Shown: positions 16,689-24,547 of the stretch, piece by piece | How the letters are laid out: each line of letters starts with the position of its first letter | Position numbering within the stretch: the first letter of the stretch is position 1 | Assembly (NCBI RefSeq): GCF_900111295.1 | Contig: NZ_FOGT01000019.1 | Coordinates: 26,393 to 90,392, forward strand | DNA length: 64,000 nt | From: Salipaludibacillus aurantiacus | GTDB taxonomy: Bacteria; Bacillota; Bacilli; Bacillales; Salisediminibacteriaceae | Direction: 5' to 3' | Made by a program: the position numbers and the translations under genes | The notes under the pieces: generated by a model | The model's database searches: none | Told to the model about the DNA's origin: nothing | What the model saw: the letters and a program-made list of their open reading frames with translations, nothing else

Positions 16689-17798
16689 TTAATCCAGAAA
16701 CGACACCTGGATAGAACCGTTTGTTCCTTTCGCCTGTAGATGATAGGTCGCGGCGCCTATAGCAGCTGACCCTTCTTTCCGTTCTGTTTTATCCGTCCAT
16801 TCTACATCTCCGCCTACGTTACCGTTTGTCGTTTTGGCGTCAATTGATAAATCGCTGTCTCTTGGAATAAGAACCGTAATATTTCCATTAGTAGTTTTGA
16901 TGTCCCAGTTTCCACCAATTTTTTCGCTTTCCGCATCTACCGTGCCGTTTGTTGTTTTTAATTTAACGCTTTTCATCACATTTGTAGCGGACATCCGCCC
17001 GTTAGTTGTTGCAGCATCTGCGTCCCCTGAAATATTTCTCAGAGAAACGAGACCGTTAGTATTTACGACTTCAACATTTCCTTTTATCTCTTCGGCCTGC
17101 ACCCTGCCATTGGTTGTCCGGACTGCCAGATCATCTAACAGATGGCCGGCATCAACTGAGCCATTGGTGACAGCCACCTCCAGCTTTCTGTCTTCCGGCA
17201 CGTAAACTATAAAATCTGCAATTATCTGATCCGTCTGGAAAAACCAGAATGAGCCGGGCTTTTCAACAGTATAATTGAAACTGCCGCCTTTCATTTCAGC
17301 GTTTCTTACTTCCTCAAAAGTTTTTATCACTTCTGCCTCATTTCCATTACCCCGGACAATACCTTCCAGTGTCATAACATTTTCCGACGTTCCCTCTATA
17401 CGCAGTTTCGCGTTTGGGATTTCAAGAATGATTTCGTTTATATCAGCAGGTATGTCGTATGCTTCTTCCACTTCTGCTTCCGCCCCGTTAACTGTCCATT
17501 GGAAAAACGGAATACCCTGTGCTAAACCAGATCCTGACCATTGGGTGTTCTGGATACTTCCACTAACAACCATCGCCATAATGATAATGACGAGAGCTCC
17601 TTTATCAAAGGAAATGGTCTCTCCATCCTCCCTGTTGCGATAAAAAAATATGACTTCGATAAGGAGGGCGACTAAAATAATCGGCCACACATAACCAAAA
17701 GCTTCCATTAAGGAAATACCAGTCAGCTGCTGAGCCAGAAATATACCTCCAGTCAGTATAAACAAAAGACCTAATGTCCTGCGGCCAAGCTTTTTCAT
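16689..17798 (-). CDS. LiaF-like TM plus DUF4097-type beta-repeat protein with TTNG motifs
   Basis: 369 aa. The N-terminus has closely spaced membrane helices (LGLLFILTGGIFLAQQL, VWPIILVALLIEVIFFY, GALVIIIMAMVVSG), as in LiaI/LiaF-type proteins. The rest is an extracytoplasmic or cytoplasmic beta-helix-like domain with a motif T-N-G-x-V/M/I about every 18-24 residues: VTNGSV, TTNGRV, NTNGLV, TTNGRM, TTNGTV, TTNGNI, TTNGNV, and a final GTNGSI. This fits the DUF4097 putative adhesin/regulatory fold found in envelope-stress proteins such as YvlB and LiaF. Function unknown; an envelope-stress role is inferred. ATG 17798 follows GAGGAGGG. Confidence 0.8.
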   Translation of the reverse strand: MKKLGRRTLGLLFILTGGIFLAQQLTGISLMEAFGYVWPIILVALLIEVIFFYRNREDGETISFDKGALVIIIMAMVVSGSIQNTQWSGSGLAQGIPFFQWTVNGAEAEVEEAYDIPADINEIILEIPNAKLRIEGTSENVMTLEGIVRGNGNEAEVIKTFEEVRNAEMKGGSFNYTVEKPGSFWFFQTDQIIADFIVYVPEDRKLEVAVTNGSVDAGHLLDDLAVRTTNGRVQAEEIKGNVEVVNTNGLVSLRNISGDADAATTNGRMSATNVMKSVKLKTTNGTVDAESEKIGGNWDIKTTNGNITVLIPRDSDLSIDAKTTNGNVGGDVEWTDKTERKEGSAAIGAATYHLQAKGTNGSIQVSFLD

Positions 17799-17882
17799 AA
17801 TTAGCCCTCCTCGTATATTGTTCTTTAATTCTATTTTATACGATTTTACGGTTTGAAAGTATGGTCCTGGGAAATATATTTC

Positions 17883-17900
17883 GTACGTCTTAAGGCGTAC
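17883..17900. promoter_or_regulatory. Near-perfect 18 bp palindrome upstream of the TTNG-repeat gene
   Basis: GTACGTCTTAAGGCGTAC has 8 of 9 symmetric pairs and lies 85 bp above the TTNG-repeat gene start, beside a TATAAT-like element on the same strand (17907-17902). Candidate operator; the regulator is unknown. Confidence 0.45.
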
Positions 17901-17978
17901 AATTATAAAAATTAATAGTCCCAGAATCGTCCTTGCAGCTGTTCTTTTCTCATAAATGACAATATTTCTTCGAAAAGT

Positions 17979-18004
17979 TGTAACATCTGTTTACTTATAA
18001 CGAC
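17979..18004 (+). promoter_or_regulatory. SigX-type ECF promoter of the GerMN lipoprotein gene
   Basis: TGTAAC (17979-17984), a 16 bp spacer and CGAC (18001-18004) precede the lipoprotein ATG by 40 bp. The hexamer and tetramer are identical to those of the sigX promoter at 8919-8945. Confidence 0.7.
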
Positions 18005-18043
18005 TAATCAGTTGAATTATACATACAAAAAGAAGGGGACTGG

Positions 18044-18838
18044 ATGATGAAACATTTAAAAATGATTGTATTAAGTTTGTCCTTATTGCTGGTTTTAGCA
18101 GCCTGCGGACAAAATGAGAACGTAGTTGAAGAAGAAAATGGTAATGACACAGAGAATTCAGGACTGGAATCAAACGAAACAGAAGTAGAAGAGACCGATG
18201 AAAATGACGCTGCAGAAACAAATAATGAAGAAAATGAAAATAACCTTGCCGGTAATAATAATAATGATAATGCTGATAACGACAATGAAAATAACATCAC
18301 TTCAAACGAAGCTAATGAAGAAACTGCTGAGGAAGGAGCAGGTAATGCAGGCAATATGAACGAGGATATTAACGAAGAAGCCAATGAAGAAGGAGCAGCT
18401 GAAGACGAAGACGGAGTCGTGGATCCGGTGACACTTTACTTTTCCGACGACCAGCTGTTAAATACTTACCGGGAAAAAACTGATCTTTCAGTCAGCGCGG
18501 ATGAGCATGGAGCTATGGAAGCCATGGACTTATGGACAGCAGGTCCGTCACATGACGACTTGTATACTTTATTACCTGAGGGCACTGCCGTTGAACATAT
18601 TAATTTTCAGGGTGATACAGCCCATATTTCTTTTTCTGAAGAGATTACAGAAGCAAACCTCGGTTCAAGCGGTGAATTAATGCTTATTGAACAAATTGCT
18701 ATGATGATGGAGCAATTTGGTTATGATCAGACTAAAATCCTTATTTCAGGAGAAGAAGTAGACGACTTTCTTGGTCATGCCGACCTCACCGAACCTGTCT
18801 CAGCAGGAAACCCTGAAGACTTCGAGTGGATTGAATAA
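18044..18838 (+). CDS. GerMN-domain lipoprotein, putative SigX regulon member
   Basis: 264 aa. Signal peptide MMKHLKMIVLSLSLLLVLAA is followed by lipidated Cys21. Residues about 22-125 are a very acidic Glu/Asn/Asp low-complexity linker (AGNNNNDNADNDNENN is typical). The C-terminal GerMN domain (about 128-250) shows PVTLYFSDDQLL, LLPEGTAVEHINFQGDTAHI, SFSEEI and EQFGYDQTKILISGE. GerMN domains occur in germination and sporulation proteins and in RsiX-like anti-sigma factors. An ECF promoter of SigX type lies directly upstream. A role in envelope homeostasis is inferred; I do not know the ligand. Confidence 0.85.
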   Translation: MMKHLKMIVLSLSLLLVLAACGQNENVVEEENGNDTENSGLESNETEVEETDENDAAETNNEENENNLAGNNNNDNADNDNENNITSNEANEETAEEGAGNAGNMNEDINEEANEEGAAEDEDGVVDPVTLYFSDDQLLNTYREKTDLSVSADEHGAMEAMDLWTAGPSHDDLYTLLPEGTAVEHINFQGDTAHISFSEEITEANLGSSGELMLIEQIAMMMEQFGYDQTKILISGEEVDDFLGHADLTEPVSAGNPEDFEWIE

Positions 18839-18840
18839 TA

Positions 18841-19302
18841 TAAGAAGAGGCCGGGACAAAAGAATAGTAATAATAAAGAAAGGCGAACTAATCTTATGAT
18901 TTTTGTTCGGCTTTTCGCTTTTGTACTTAATATGATAAATAGTAATGGCAGTGATATCAGTCCGCCAGGCGGACGCTTGCCCAGGGGCTTGTCTTCAGCT
19001 AAATTCAACTCAGCCGGTAGCTTCGTTGAATTGGATCTTCAGACTGCACTTCATCCCTGTGGCGTCGCCGCCTTCTGTCCTTCAATCAAAAAAAACTAAA
19101 AAATGATGAGGTTCAAAAATCACGAGACGCCTGCAGGAAAAGCATCTTCTGAAGATCCCGCATGCGATCTTTGCCGAGGAGCTGAAGAGATGCCTGCGGC
19201 AAGCGAGTGCATTTATGAACCTTCATCTCATGTTATGGTCTATTGTGAATTCATTCTTCGGTTATCCTGGATTTAATTTAGTTTTGTCCCAGCCTCTTCT
19301 TA
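18841..19302. repeat. Non-coding repeat element, 462 bp, bounded by 20 bp inverted repeats
   Basis: Left end AAGAAGAGGCCGGGACAAAA (18842-18861) and right end TTTTGTCCCAGCCTCTTCTT (19282-19301) are complementary with one mismatch. Inside is a hairpin GGCGAAC...GTTCGG (about 18880-18911), then G/C-rich stretches such as GAGACGCCTGCAGG and GCCTGCGGCAAGCGAGTGC. The latter resemble a degenerate intergenic repeat that I know to be common in Bacillus genomes. No ORF with a ribosome binding site is inside. It looks like a MITE-like or structured-RNA repeat inserted between the lipoprotein and flavin reductase genes. No clear target duplication was seen. Confidence 0.7.
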
Positions 19303-19403
19303 ATTGGCTGGATTTCCTATTTTTTCAAATAATAAAAAAAGTGCAACTCAAGCGTCTGTCGATTATAATTAAGGTGCATTTAAAACACTGGGAGGAATGT
19401 TCA

Positions 19404-19964
19404 ATGTTAGAAAGCACCCCGCGAACTGTGATGCACTGTTATCCTGGATTAATTGCCCTCGTCACAGCTAAAAATGATGAAACACAAAATATTATGGCTG
19501 CAGGCTGGCACTCATACATATCGTATGACCCGCCTATTTATGGGGTAGCTGTTGCAAAAGAGCGTTTTACACATCATCTCATTAAAGAAAGCGGCAACTT
19601 TGCCATTAACTTTGTCCCTGCGGAATACGCTCATTTTATTGAAGCATCAGGTAAAAAGTCCGGTTCTGACGGAGATAAATTTACTAAGCTGATGGCAAAG
19701 TGGAAAAAAGGCGAAGCTACCGGGGCGCCAATTCTGGAAAACGCCTATGTAGCCTATGAGTGTGAAGTAATGGATATAAATACTTACGGAGATCACGACT
19801 GGATAGTTGGAAAGATCACATTGTTTCATCAGGACAAAGAAAGGTTTGAGGAGAATGGCTTGCCTGACTTTAGCAAACTACAGCTCCCTTTGTTCCTGGG
19901 CCAGTCCAAATACTTAATTGCCGACAAAGCAACGACTATGAAAGAGATCCATTTGGATAAATAA
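19404..19964 (+). CDS. Flavin reductase-like FMN-binding protein
   Basis: 187 aa beta-barrel protein of the flavin reductase (DIM6/NTAB-like) family, which binds FMN and often uses NAD(P)H. Landmarks: YPGLIALVTAKNDETQNIMA, AGWHSYISYDPPIYGVAVAK, THHLIKESGNFAINFVP, then KSGSDGDKF and the C-terminal PLFLGQSKYLIADK. I use ATG 19404 because GGAGGA lies 7 nt before it. The open frame extends upstream to 19215, but that part falls in the repeat element. Physiological electron acceptor unknown. Confidence 0.85.
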   Translation: MLESTPRTVMHCYPGLIALVTAKNDETQNIMAAGWHSYISYDPPIYGVAVAKERFTHHLIKESGNFAINFVPAEYAHFIEASGKKSGSDGDKFTKLMAKWKKGEATGAPILENAYVAYECEVMDINTYGDHDWIVGKITLFHQDKERFEENGLPDFSKLQLPLFLGQSKYLIADKATTMKEIHLDK

Positions 19965-19973
19965 ATTATAAAA

Positions 19974-20016
19974 AAATCTGTTGTGCTTATGGTCACAACA
20001 GATTTCTTTTATTTTT
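19974..20016. terminator. Bidirectional terminator between flavin reductase and cadA
   Basis: AAATCTGTTGTG pairs perfectly with CACAACAGATTT. A run precedes it and T-rich sequence follows. On the cadA side it overlaps the end of the coding region. Confidence 0.88.
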
Positions 20017-22113
20017 TATAAGACGTAAGCTGTTAAACGTTACAAGAAGCGTGGCTCCCATGTCTGCAAGAATCGCAATCCATAAGGTAAGCAGCCCAAA
20101 TGGGACAAGTAATAGGGCCATCACTTTTAAACCAATCGAAAAAGCAATATTCTGTTTAATAATTTTAAGTGTCTTCCTGCTTAAATATACTAAATAAGGC
20201 AGTTTATGAAGTTCATCTCCCATAAGTGCAATATCTGCTGTTTCCAGGGCGGTATCAGTCCCGCCGCCCCCCATAGCTATGCCGAGATCGGCCTGAGCCA
20301 TTGCCGGCGCGTCATTTATGCCGTCCCCTACCATGGCTACTATTTTTCCCTCTTCTTTCAATTCCTTAATTTTGTTTAATTTCTCTTCAGGTAAAAGCCC
20401 TGCCTCCACTTTTGTAACTCCCGCTTTTTTTCCAACTGCTTCTGCAGTGAACGGCTGGTCTCCTGTAAGCATTATGATCTGCTTTATGCCAAGCTGCTTT
20501 AATTTTTTTAAGGAATCTCCGGCTTCTTTCCGGACATCATCCCGTAATGCTACCAGACCGAGTAACCGGCCCGGCTTTCCTGCCAGGATGACCGTCTTCC
20601 CCTGTTTTTCCAGATCTTCCACCTGGTTTTTCACAGCGGGTGAAAAAATGTCCTGGTAATACTTATCAACATATGAAGGGTTACTAAGATAAATAAACTC
20701 TCCGTTAACTTTAGCTGATACGCCTCTCCCAGCGATGGCTTCCGCTTCGCTGACCTCACAGCCAATTCCTTCACAGCCTGACGACGCCGCATACGCTGCA
20801 AGGGTTTTAGCCAAAGGGTGTGTCGAGTGTTTTTCAAGGCTGTAAATATAATTCAGCAAATCAGAACGGGAGACGGGATTAAAAGGGATCACATCAGTAA
20901 CTTCAGGAAATCCTTTTGTCAGTGTCCCTGTCTTATCAAATGCGAGGCTGTTTATTCGTCCCGCCTCTTCTAAATACACTCCGCCTTTAATAAGGACGCC
21001 TTGTCTGGCACTATTCCCAATCGCCGTTACGATCGCCACAGGGGTCGAAATAACCAGCGCACACGGGCAGCCAACCACAAGAGTAGCCAGCCCTAAATAT
21101 ATCCACTGCTCCCATGGAGCACCTGCCAGAAGAGGAGGCCCGGTCATTACCATAAAAGCAAGGAGCATAATGACCGGGGTGTAATAAGCCGCAAACCGGT
21201 CTATAAACTGCTGTGCCGGAGCTTTCTCCCCTTGCGCTTCTTCTACCAGATGAATGATTTTAGCAAGGGTGGTATCTTTCACCAGTTTAGTTACTTCAGC
21301 CGTCAGCACCCCTTCTTTATTTAACGTCCCGGCAAATAAACTGTCACCTTGCTCTTTGCCTGCGGGGATGCTTTCACCTGTAATAGCAGCTTCATTAACT
21401 GTAGAATAACCATCAGTAACTACTCCGTCCAACGGTATTTTTTCTCCCGGACGAATGATGATTCTTTCCCCTACGCCGACATCCTCCACAGGCACAGATA
21501 CTTCGCTCCCATGACGGATAACTATAGCTTCTTTAGGGCTCTTATGAATGAGAGAGCGGATCGATCGTCTCGCTCTGTCCATTGAATAACTTTCGAGGGC
21601 TTCACTGATTGCGAAGAGGACGACTACAAGTGCTCCCTCTCCCCACTCGCCAATAATTGCAGCCCCAATAATAGCGATTGTCATTAAGGTTTTCATATCA
21701 AAAATTAACCGGGTTAGATTTTTAAAACCCTGCCAAAACATAGCGTAACCGCCGATAACCATACTTGATAAAAATAATAAGACCGTTAACCCGTGCGATT
21801 CACCGTATAATAAGTGACTGATCCAGCCGGCTGTGACGAGTAAAGCGGCTGCCCCTACCCTAAGCCACTTTGTTCTTCGCCAGACAGGCAGGTCATCTGA
21901 TCGTTCATTGCCCTGAAGGACTTTCAAGTTTTCAAACGCCCCTGCTTTTTCAATTTCTGAAACTGTAACTGTCCCTTCAACAGTCAGTTTTTCGGCAGCA
22001 AAATTTACTTTAGCCTCCTGAACACCAGGGAGGGCCTCCACATTCTGCTCGAACCGAGCAGCACAGCTTGCTCATGTAAATCCTGAAATTTTGTAAATGT
22101 GTTTTTTACTCAT
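19993..22113 (-). CDS. cadA: Cd/Zn/Co-exporting P1B-type ATPase CadA with in-frame UGA at codon 14
   Basis: Pumps soft divalent cations out of the cell. From ATG 22113 the frame reads MSKKHIYKISGFT, a TGA (22074-22072), then ASCAARFEQNVEALPG, and continues open to 19993 (706 codons including the UGA). The UGA stands exactly where CadA proteins have the first Cys of the N-terminal metal-binding motif GFTCxxC. The rest looks intact: TGES, GCPCALV (CPC near 349-351), DKTGTLT (phosphorylated Asp near 393), HSTHPLAKT, MLTGDQ and GDGINDAPAMA. The ATG overlaps the cadC end by 8 bp, supporting this start. If UGA terminates, the body could only be made from a restart such as GTG 22041, which has no good ribosome binding site. 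Selenocysteine insertion or a recent nonsense change are the two explanations. Confidence 0.88.
22045..22074 (-). promoter_or_regulatory. SECIS-like hairpin after the cadA UGA
   Basis: After the UGA (22074-22072) come 10 nt, then CTGCTCG (22061-22055), loop GTT, and the perfect complement CGAGCAG (22051-22045). The 7 bp stem, the G as first loop base and the 17 nt between UGA and loop agree with the published bacterial SECIS geometry (loop 3-14 nt, G in the first two loop bases, 16-37 nt spacing). The same bases must encode the conserved AARFEQ residues, so chance cannot be excluded. Confidence 0.45.
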
Positions 22114-22471
22114 TTATTTTGCCTTCTTTCATATGCTCTGACGCCACTTCAATAAGCTCCCGGACATGGTGGTCATCAAGCCTGTAAAAAGCAAGCTTTC
22201 CCTCTTTTCTGTATTTAACCAATCCATGTTTCTTTAGTATACGCAAATGATGGGAAGCTGTTGCTACGGAGCTGCCAAGTATATTGGCAACATCGCACAC
22301 GCAAAGCTCCTCCTCTTTCGACAGCGCATAAGCCGCCTTCAGCCTTGTCTCATCCCCCAGAACTTTAAAAATCAGACTCGTCCCGCGAAGCATGTCTTTA
22401 TCCATATGTTTTTTTAAACGTGAGACTTTCTCAGGATCATAACAATAGACATCACAAGTATCTTTAGCCAT
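22106..22471 (-). CDS. cadC: CadC, ArsR/SmtB-family metal-responsive repressor
   Basis: 121 aa dimeric repressor that leaves DNA when Cd, Pb, Zn or Bi binds. The N-terminal MAKDTCDVYCYDPEKVSRLK holds the Cys pair of the CadC thiolate site, and EEELCVCDVANILGSSVATA carries the partner Cys-x-Cys, so the alpha3N site is complete. SSVATASHHLRILKKHGLVK is the recognition helix region, and DDHHVRELIEVASEHMKE contains the His/Asp of the alpha5 zinc site. I start at ATG 22471, preceded by AGAGGAGGCGGTAAG, rather than the in-frame ATG at 22507, which overlaps the operator. It overlaps cadA by 8 bp. Confidence 0.95.
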   Translation of the reverse strand: MAKDTCDVYCYDPEKVSRLKKHMDKDMLRGTSLIFKVLGDETRLKAAYALSKEEELCVCDVANILGSSVATASHHLRILKKHGLVKYRKEGKLAFYRLDDHHVRELIEVASEHMKEGKINE

Positions 22472-22498
22472 CTTACCGCCTCCTCTGCGGGTATAGTT

Positions 22499-22566
22499 TA
22501 TATTCAAACGGTAGTTTGAATATAGTATACTTTATCAGGGGAATATATTCAAATATATATTTGAAT
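22499..22566 (-). promoter_or_regulatory. cadC-cadA promoter with two ArsR-type operators
   Basis: Minus-strand promoter: TTGAAT (22552-22547), 17 bp spacer, TATACT (22529-22524). Operator 1 at 22499-22524 has arms TATATTCAAAC/GTTTGAATATA around GGTA. Operator 2 at 22547-22566 is the perfect palindrome ATTCAAATATATATTTGAAT. Both carry the ATTCAAA/TTTGAAT half sites known for CadC, CzrA and SmtB relatives. Operator 2 covers the -35 and operator 1 begins at the -10, so binding would block polymerase. Confidence 0.9.
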
Positions 22567-22671
22567 GTTCGGGAAAGCAGGGGCTCTGCAGTCTTTTTTC
22601 CAAATGTTTTTCAGGCCGCGGGTTTTAAGGTAAAATAGACTCAGATTTAAATGTTGAAGGAGCTAATGAGT

Positions 22672-23571
22672 ATGAACAGACCGGGCCCCTATATAAATAA
22701 TGTGCTTCTTACTAATAAAAACCCTGTGGTCCAGAGCATTATCGAAAAAAACACCAGTTATTATACCGGGAAATGGCAAAAGTATAAAAATCCCGGTGTA
22801 TACAGCGGCTGGAACTGGCCCGCTTTTTTCTTTACTCCGTTCTGGCTTGCCTATCGTCATATGTATGTCTGGGTCATGGTTTTTTTCCTGCTCTATTTAT
22901 CAGGTATAGCCGTGATCGCATTCTTGCCTGCCATGATTTATTACGGGGGAATTCCTGAGTATGTTCTGCCTGTGTGGCAAATGGTCTATCCTGTACTGAT
23001 CAATGTGTTTTTCGGTTTAAAAGGAAATGCTTTATACGGAAAACGTACAGCAAAACTTGTGCAATGGAAAGAAGGAAAGATTGATAAACCTATGGCACCT
23101 TTGTTTACTAAAACGGGAGGCTCCTGGCTGAGCGCTTTTGTTACCCCGGCAATCGTATGGCTTCTCCTGTTTGTGCCGTATCAGACAGTAGATTCCTGGG
23201 TTTACAACCCGCCTTTGGAATATGGGGTTTACGTCTATTCAGACGACAAACCTTCCCCCCAAGGTGTTTTGGATGTTAAAAGAACTCCGTCATTTGAAAA
23301 ATACTCTGCCAGAATTAATTTCCTGTATTACGGGGACGAACCTGTAGATAACCGCCGTTTCGATGTGCTGCTTTTTTATAAAGAAGAGGAGGATAACAGC
23401 TGGACATTGGAGCGGGAACGGACGTATACCTTTTTCACTTCTGACCGTGTCTCCCTCGATTTGATTGATGCTGAAGATCCTGCTGCCAAAACAGGAAAGT
23501 ACCGCCTTGAAATCCATATAGACGGCAGCCTGGAAGCTGAGGAGGAGTTTACAATTACTCCTCCCCAGTAA
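22672..23571 (+). CDS. DUF2628-type membrane protein of unknown function
   Basis: 299 aa. The segment NWPAFFFTPFWLAYRHMYVW, three or four membrane helices (MVFFLLYLSGIAVIAFLPAM, YVLPVWQMVYPVLINVFFGL) and NALYGKRTAKLVQ are typical of DUF2628. A further helix (FVTPAIVWLLLFVPYQ) leads to a C-terminal beta-rich domain of about 120 residues (KYSARINFLYYGDEPV, TGKYRLEIHIDGSLEAEEEF) that is probably outside the cell. ATG 22672 is chosen for its 9 nt distance from GAAGGAG; in-frame ATGs at 22651 and 22666 are less well placed. Function unknown. Confidence 0.72.
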   Translation: MNRPGPYINNVLLTNKNPVVQSIIEKNTSYYTGKWQKYKNPGVYSGWNWPAFFFTPFWLAYRHMYVWVMVFFLLYLSGIAVIAFLPAMIYYGGIPEYVLPVWQMVYPVLINVFFGLKGNALYGKRTAKLVQWKEGKIDKPMAPLFTKTGGSWLSAFVTPAIVWLLLFVPYQTVDSWVYNPPLEYGVYVYSDDKPSPQGVLDVKRTPSFEKYSARINFLYYGDEPVDNRRFDVLLFYKEEEDNSWTLERERTYTFFTSDRVSLDLIDAEDPAAKTGKYRLEIHIDGSLEAEEEFTITPPQ

Positions 23572-23748
23572 ATACGGGTTAAGTATTTGGCAGCGGCACA
23601 TGAAAGCATGGATGCTTATTTGGAATGATGGTCTTTTTGCCTTTTCATCTGTCCTGCACACCGCTCGGGCATCTTCGGGCCCGGCCCATATGCTCTTAGG
23701 CTGACAAATCTAAATGGCTAAAAACCTCCTACTACTTGATTCATTTTA

Positions 23749-24081
23749 TTAACTGACTTTTGTTCCGTTGGGTACTTCTTCATCCACATTTAACAGCACA
23801 ACATCACCTTTTTCGGGCACTCCGCCCATGACCAGTACTTCCGAAGAGTACCCGGCTATTTTCATTGGGGGAAAATTAACCACGGCCATGACCTGACGCC
23901 CCATCAGGTCTTTTGGCTCGTAACGTTTTGTTATTTGAGCGCTAGACTGTTTTATTCCAATCTCTTCTCCGAAGTCTACTTTTAATTTAATAGCAGGGAT
24001 TCTTGCTTCCGGAAAAGGCTCAGCTTCTACAACTGTGCCAATTCTCATATCAATTTTTTGAAAATCATCAATTGTCGCCAT
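23749..24081 (-). CDS. csaA: CsaA-type tRNA-binding/chaperone-like protein
   Basis: 110 aa OB-fold dimer of the tRNA-binding domain family. MATIDDFQKIDMRIGTVVEA, then IPAIKLKVDFGEEIGIKQSS, NFPPMKIAGYSSEVLVMG and DEEVPNGTKVS match CsaA from end to end. In Bacillus CsaA has been linked to protein export as a chaperone. ATG 24081 follows GAGGTGACGTC. Stands alone. Confidence 0.94.
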   Translation of the reverse strand: MATIDDFQKIDMRIGTVVEAEPFPEARIPAIKLKVDFGEEIGIKQSSAQITKRYEPKDLMGRQVMAVVNFPPMKIAGYSSEVLVMGGVPEKGDVVLLNVDEEVPNGTKVS

Positions 24082-24228
24082 GACGTCACCTCATTTAATT
24101 TTTTTACTACCTTATTCTCCGGCCAACCTTTCACGTTTAAAGAAGCACTTCAACAAGCACCTCCTCCATGATATTAATAATTAATTCTCCCCGCCGATAG
24201 GCTTTTACCCTATGGTCTACCAGCTAAA

Positions 24229-24334
24229 AAATAGAGCAAACTTTATCTTGGCTGCATGTTACGGGCACGGCTCTCATTAACTATATTTCTTCCAGTGCCC
24301 GCTCTTTAATTATTTCTTTTAAGACGCTCTATTT
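24229..24334. repeat. Nested inverted repeats in a 462 bp gene-free stretch
   Basis: The gap 24082-24543 holds no ORF I trust. AAATAGAGC (24229-24237) mirrors GCTCTATTT (24326-24334), and inside it CGGGCAC (24262-24268) mirrors GTGCCCG (24295-24301). Together they could fold a 106 nt two-stem RNA on either strand. I do not recognise a known class. Confidence 0.45.
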
Positions 24335-24440
24335 CCTTTAGATTTGTTTATATGGTTTCATATATCAGTCTTTCTTTAGCGCCCTGTTTATAACCAATAT
24401 CTTAATTATTGATGGTTATTCCACGAATTGTTTCATGCTA

Positions 24441-24469
24441 TAGACAAACGGGGTAAATATATTTATCAT
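24441..24469 (+). promoter_or_regulatory. SigA-type promoter of the BCCT gene
   Basis: TAGACA, 17 bp spacer, TATCAT, about 75 bp before the coding start. Confidence 0.6.
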
Positions 24470-24510
24470 GACAAGTGGTATTCTTTTTATAGCCAGTAAT
24501 TAACAATACG

Positions 24511-24547
24511 GGAGGAGGGCCATCCGCTTCGGATGCCATCACTATGA
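24511..24547 (+). promoter_or_regulatory. Leader hairpin and mini-ORF between SD and start codon
   Basis: The ribosome binding sequence GGAGGAGGG (24511-24519) is 24 nt from the ATG at 24544. Between them CATCCG-CTT-CGGATG (24521-24535) folds a tight hairpin. An ATG at 24533 opens a four-codon frame (Met-Pro-Ser-Leu) whose TGA overlaps the true ATG. Folding would bring the ribosome binding site close to the start; termination-reinitiation is the other possibility. Confidence 0.5.

Noticed and set aside
19215..19403. N-terminal extension of the flavin reductase frame
   Set aside because: It lies mostly in the repeat element, has no ribosome binding site and does not resemble the family; a GGAGGA site marks ATG 19404.
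22006..22041. Reading cadA as a shorter protein starting at GTG 22041
   Set aside because: There is no ribosome binding site before it. The frame upstream to ATG 22113 encodes the conserved CadA N-terminus apart from the UGA, and that ATG is coupled to cadC.
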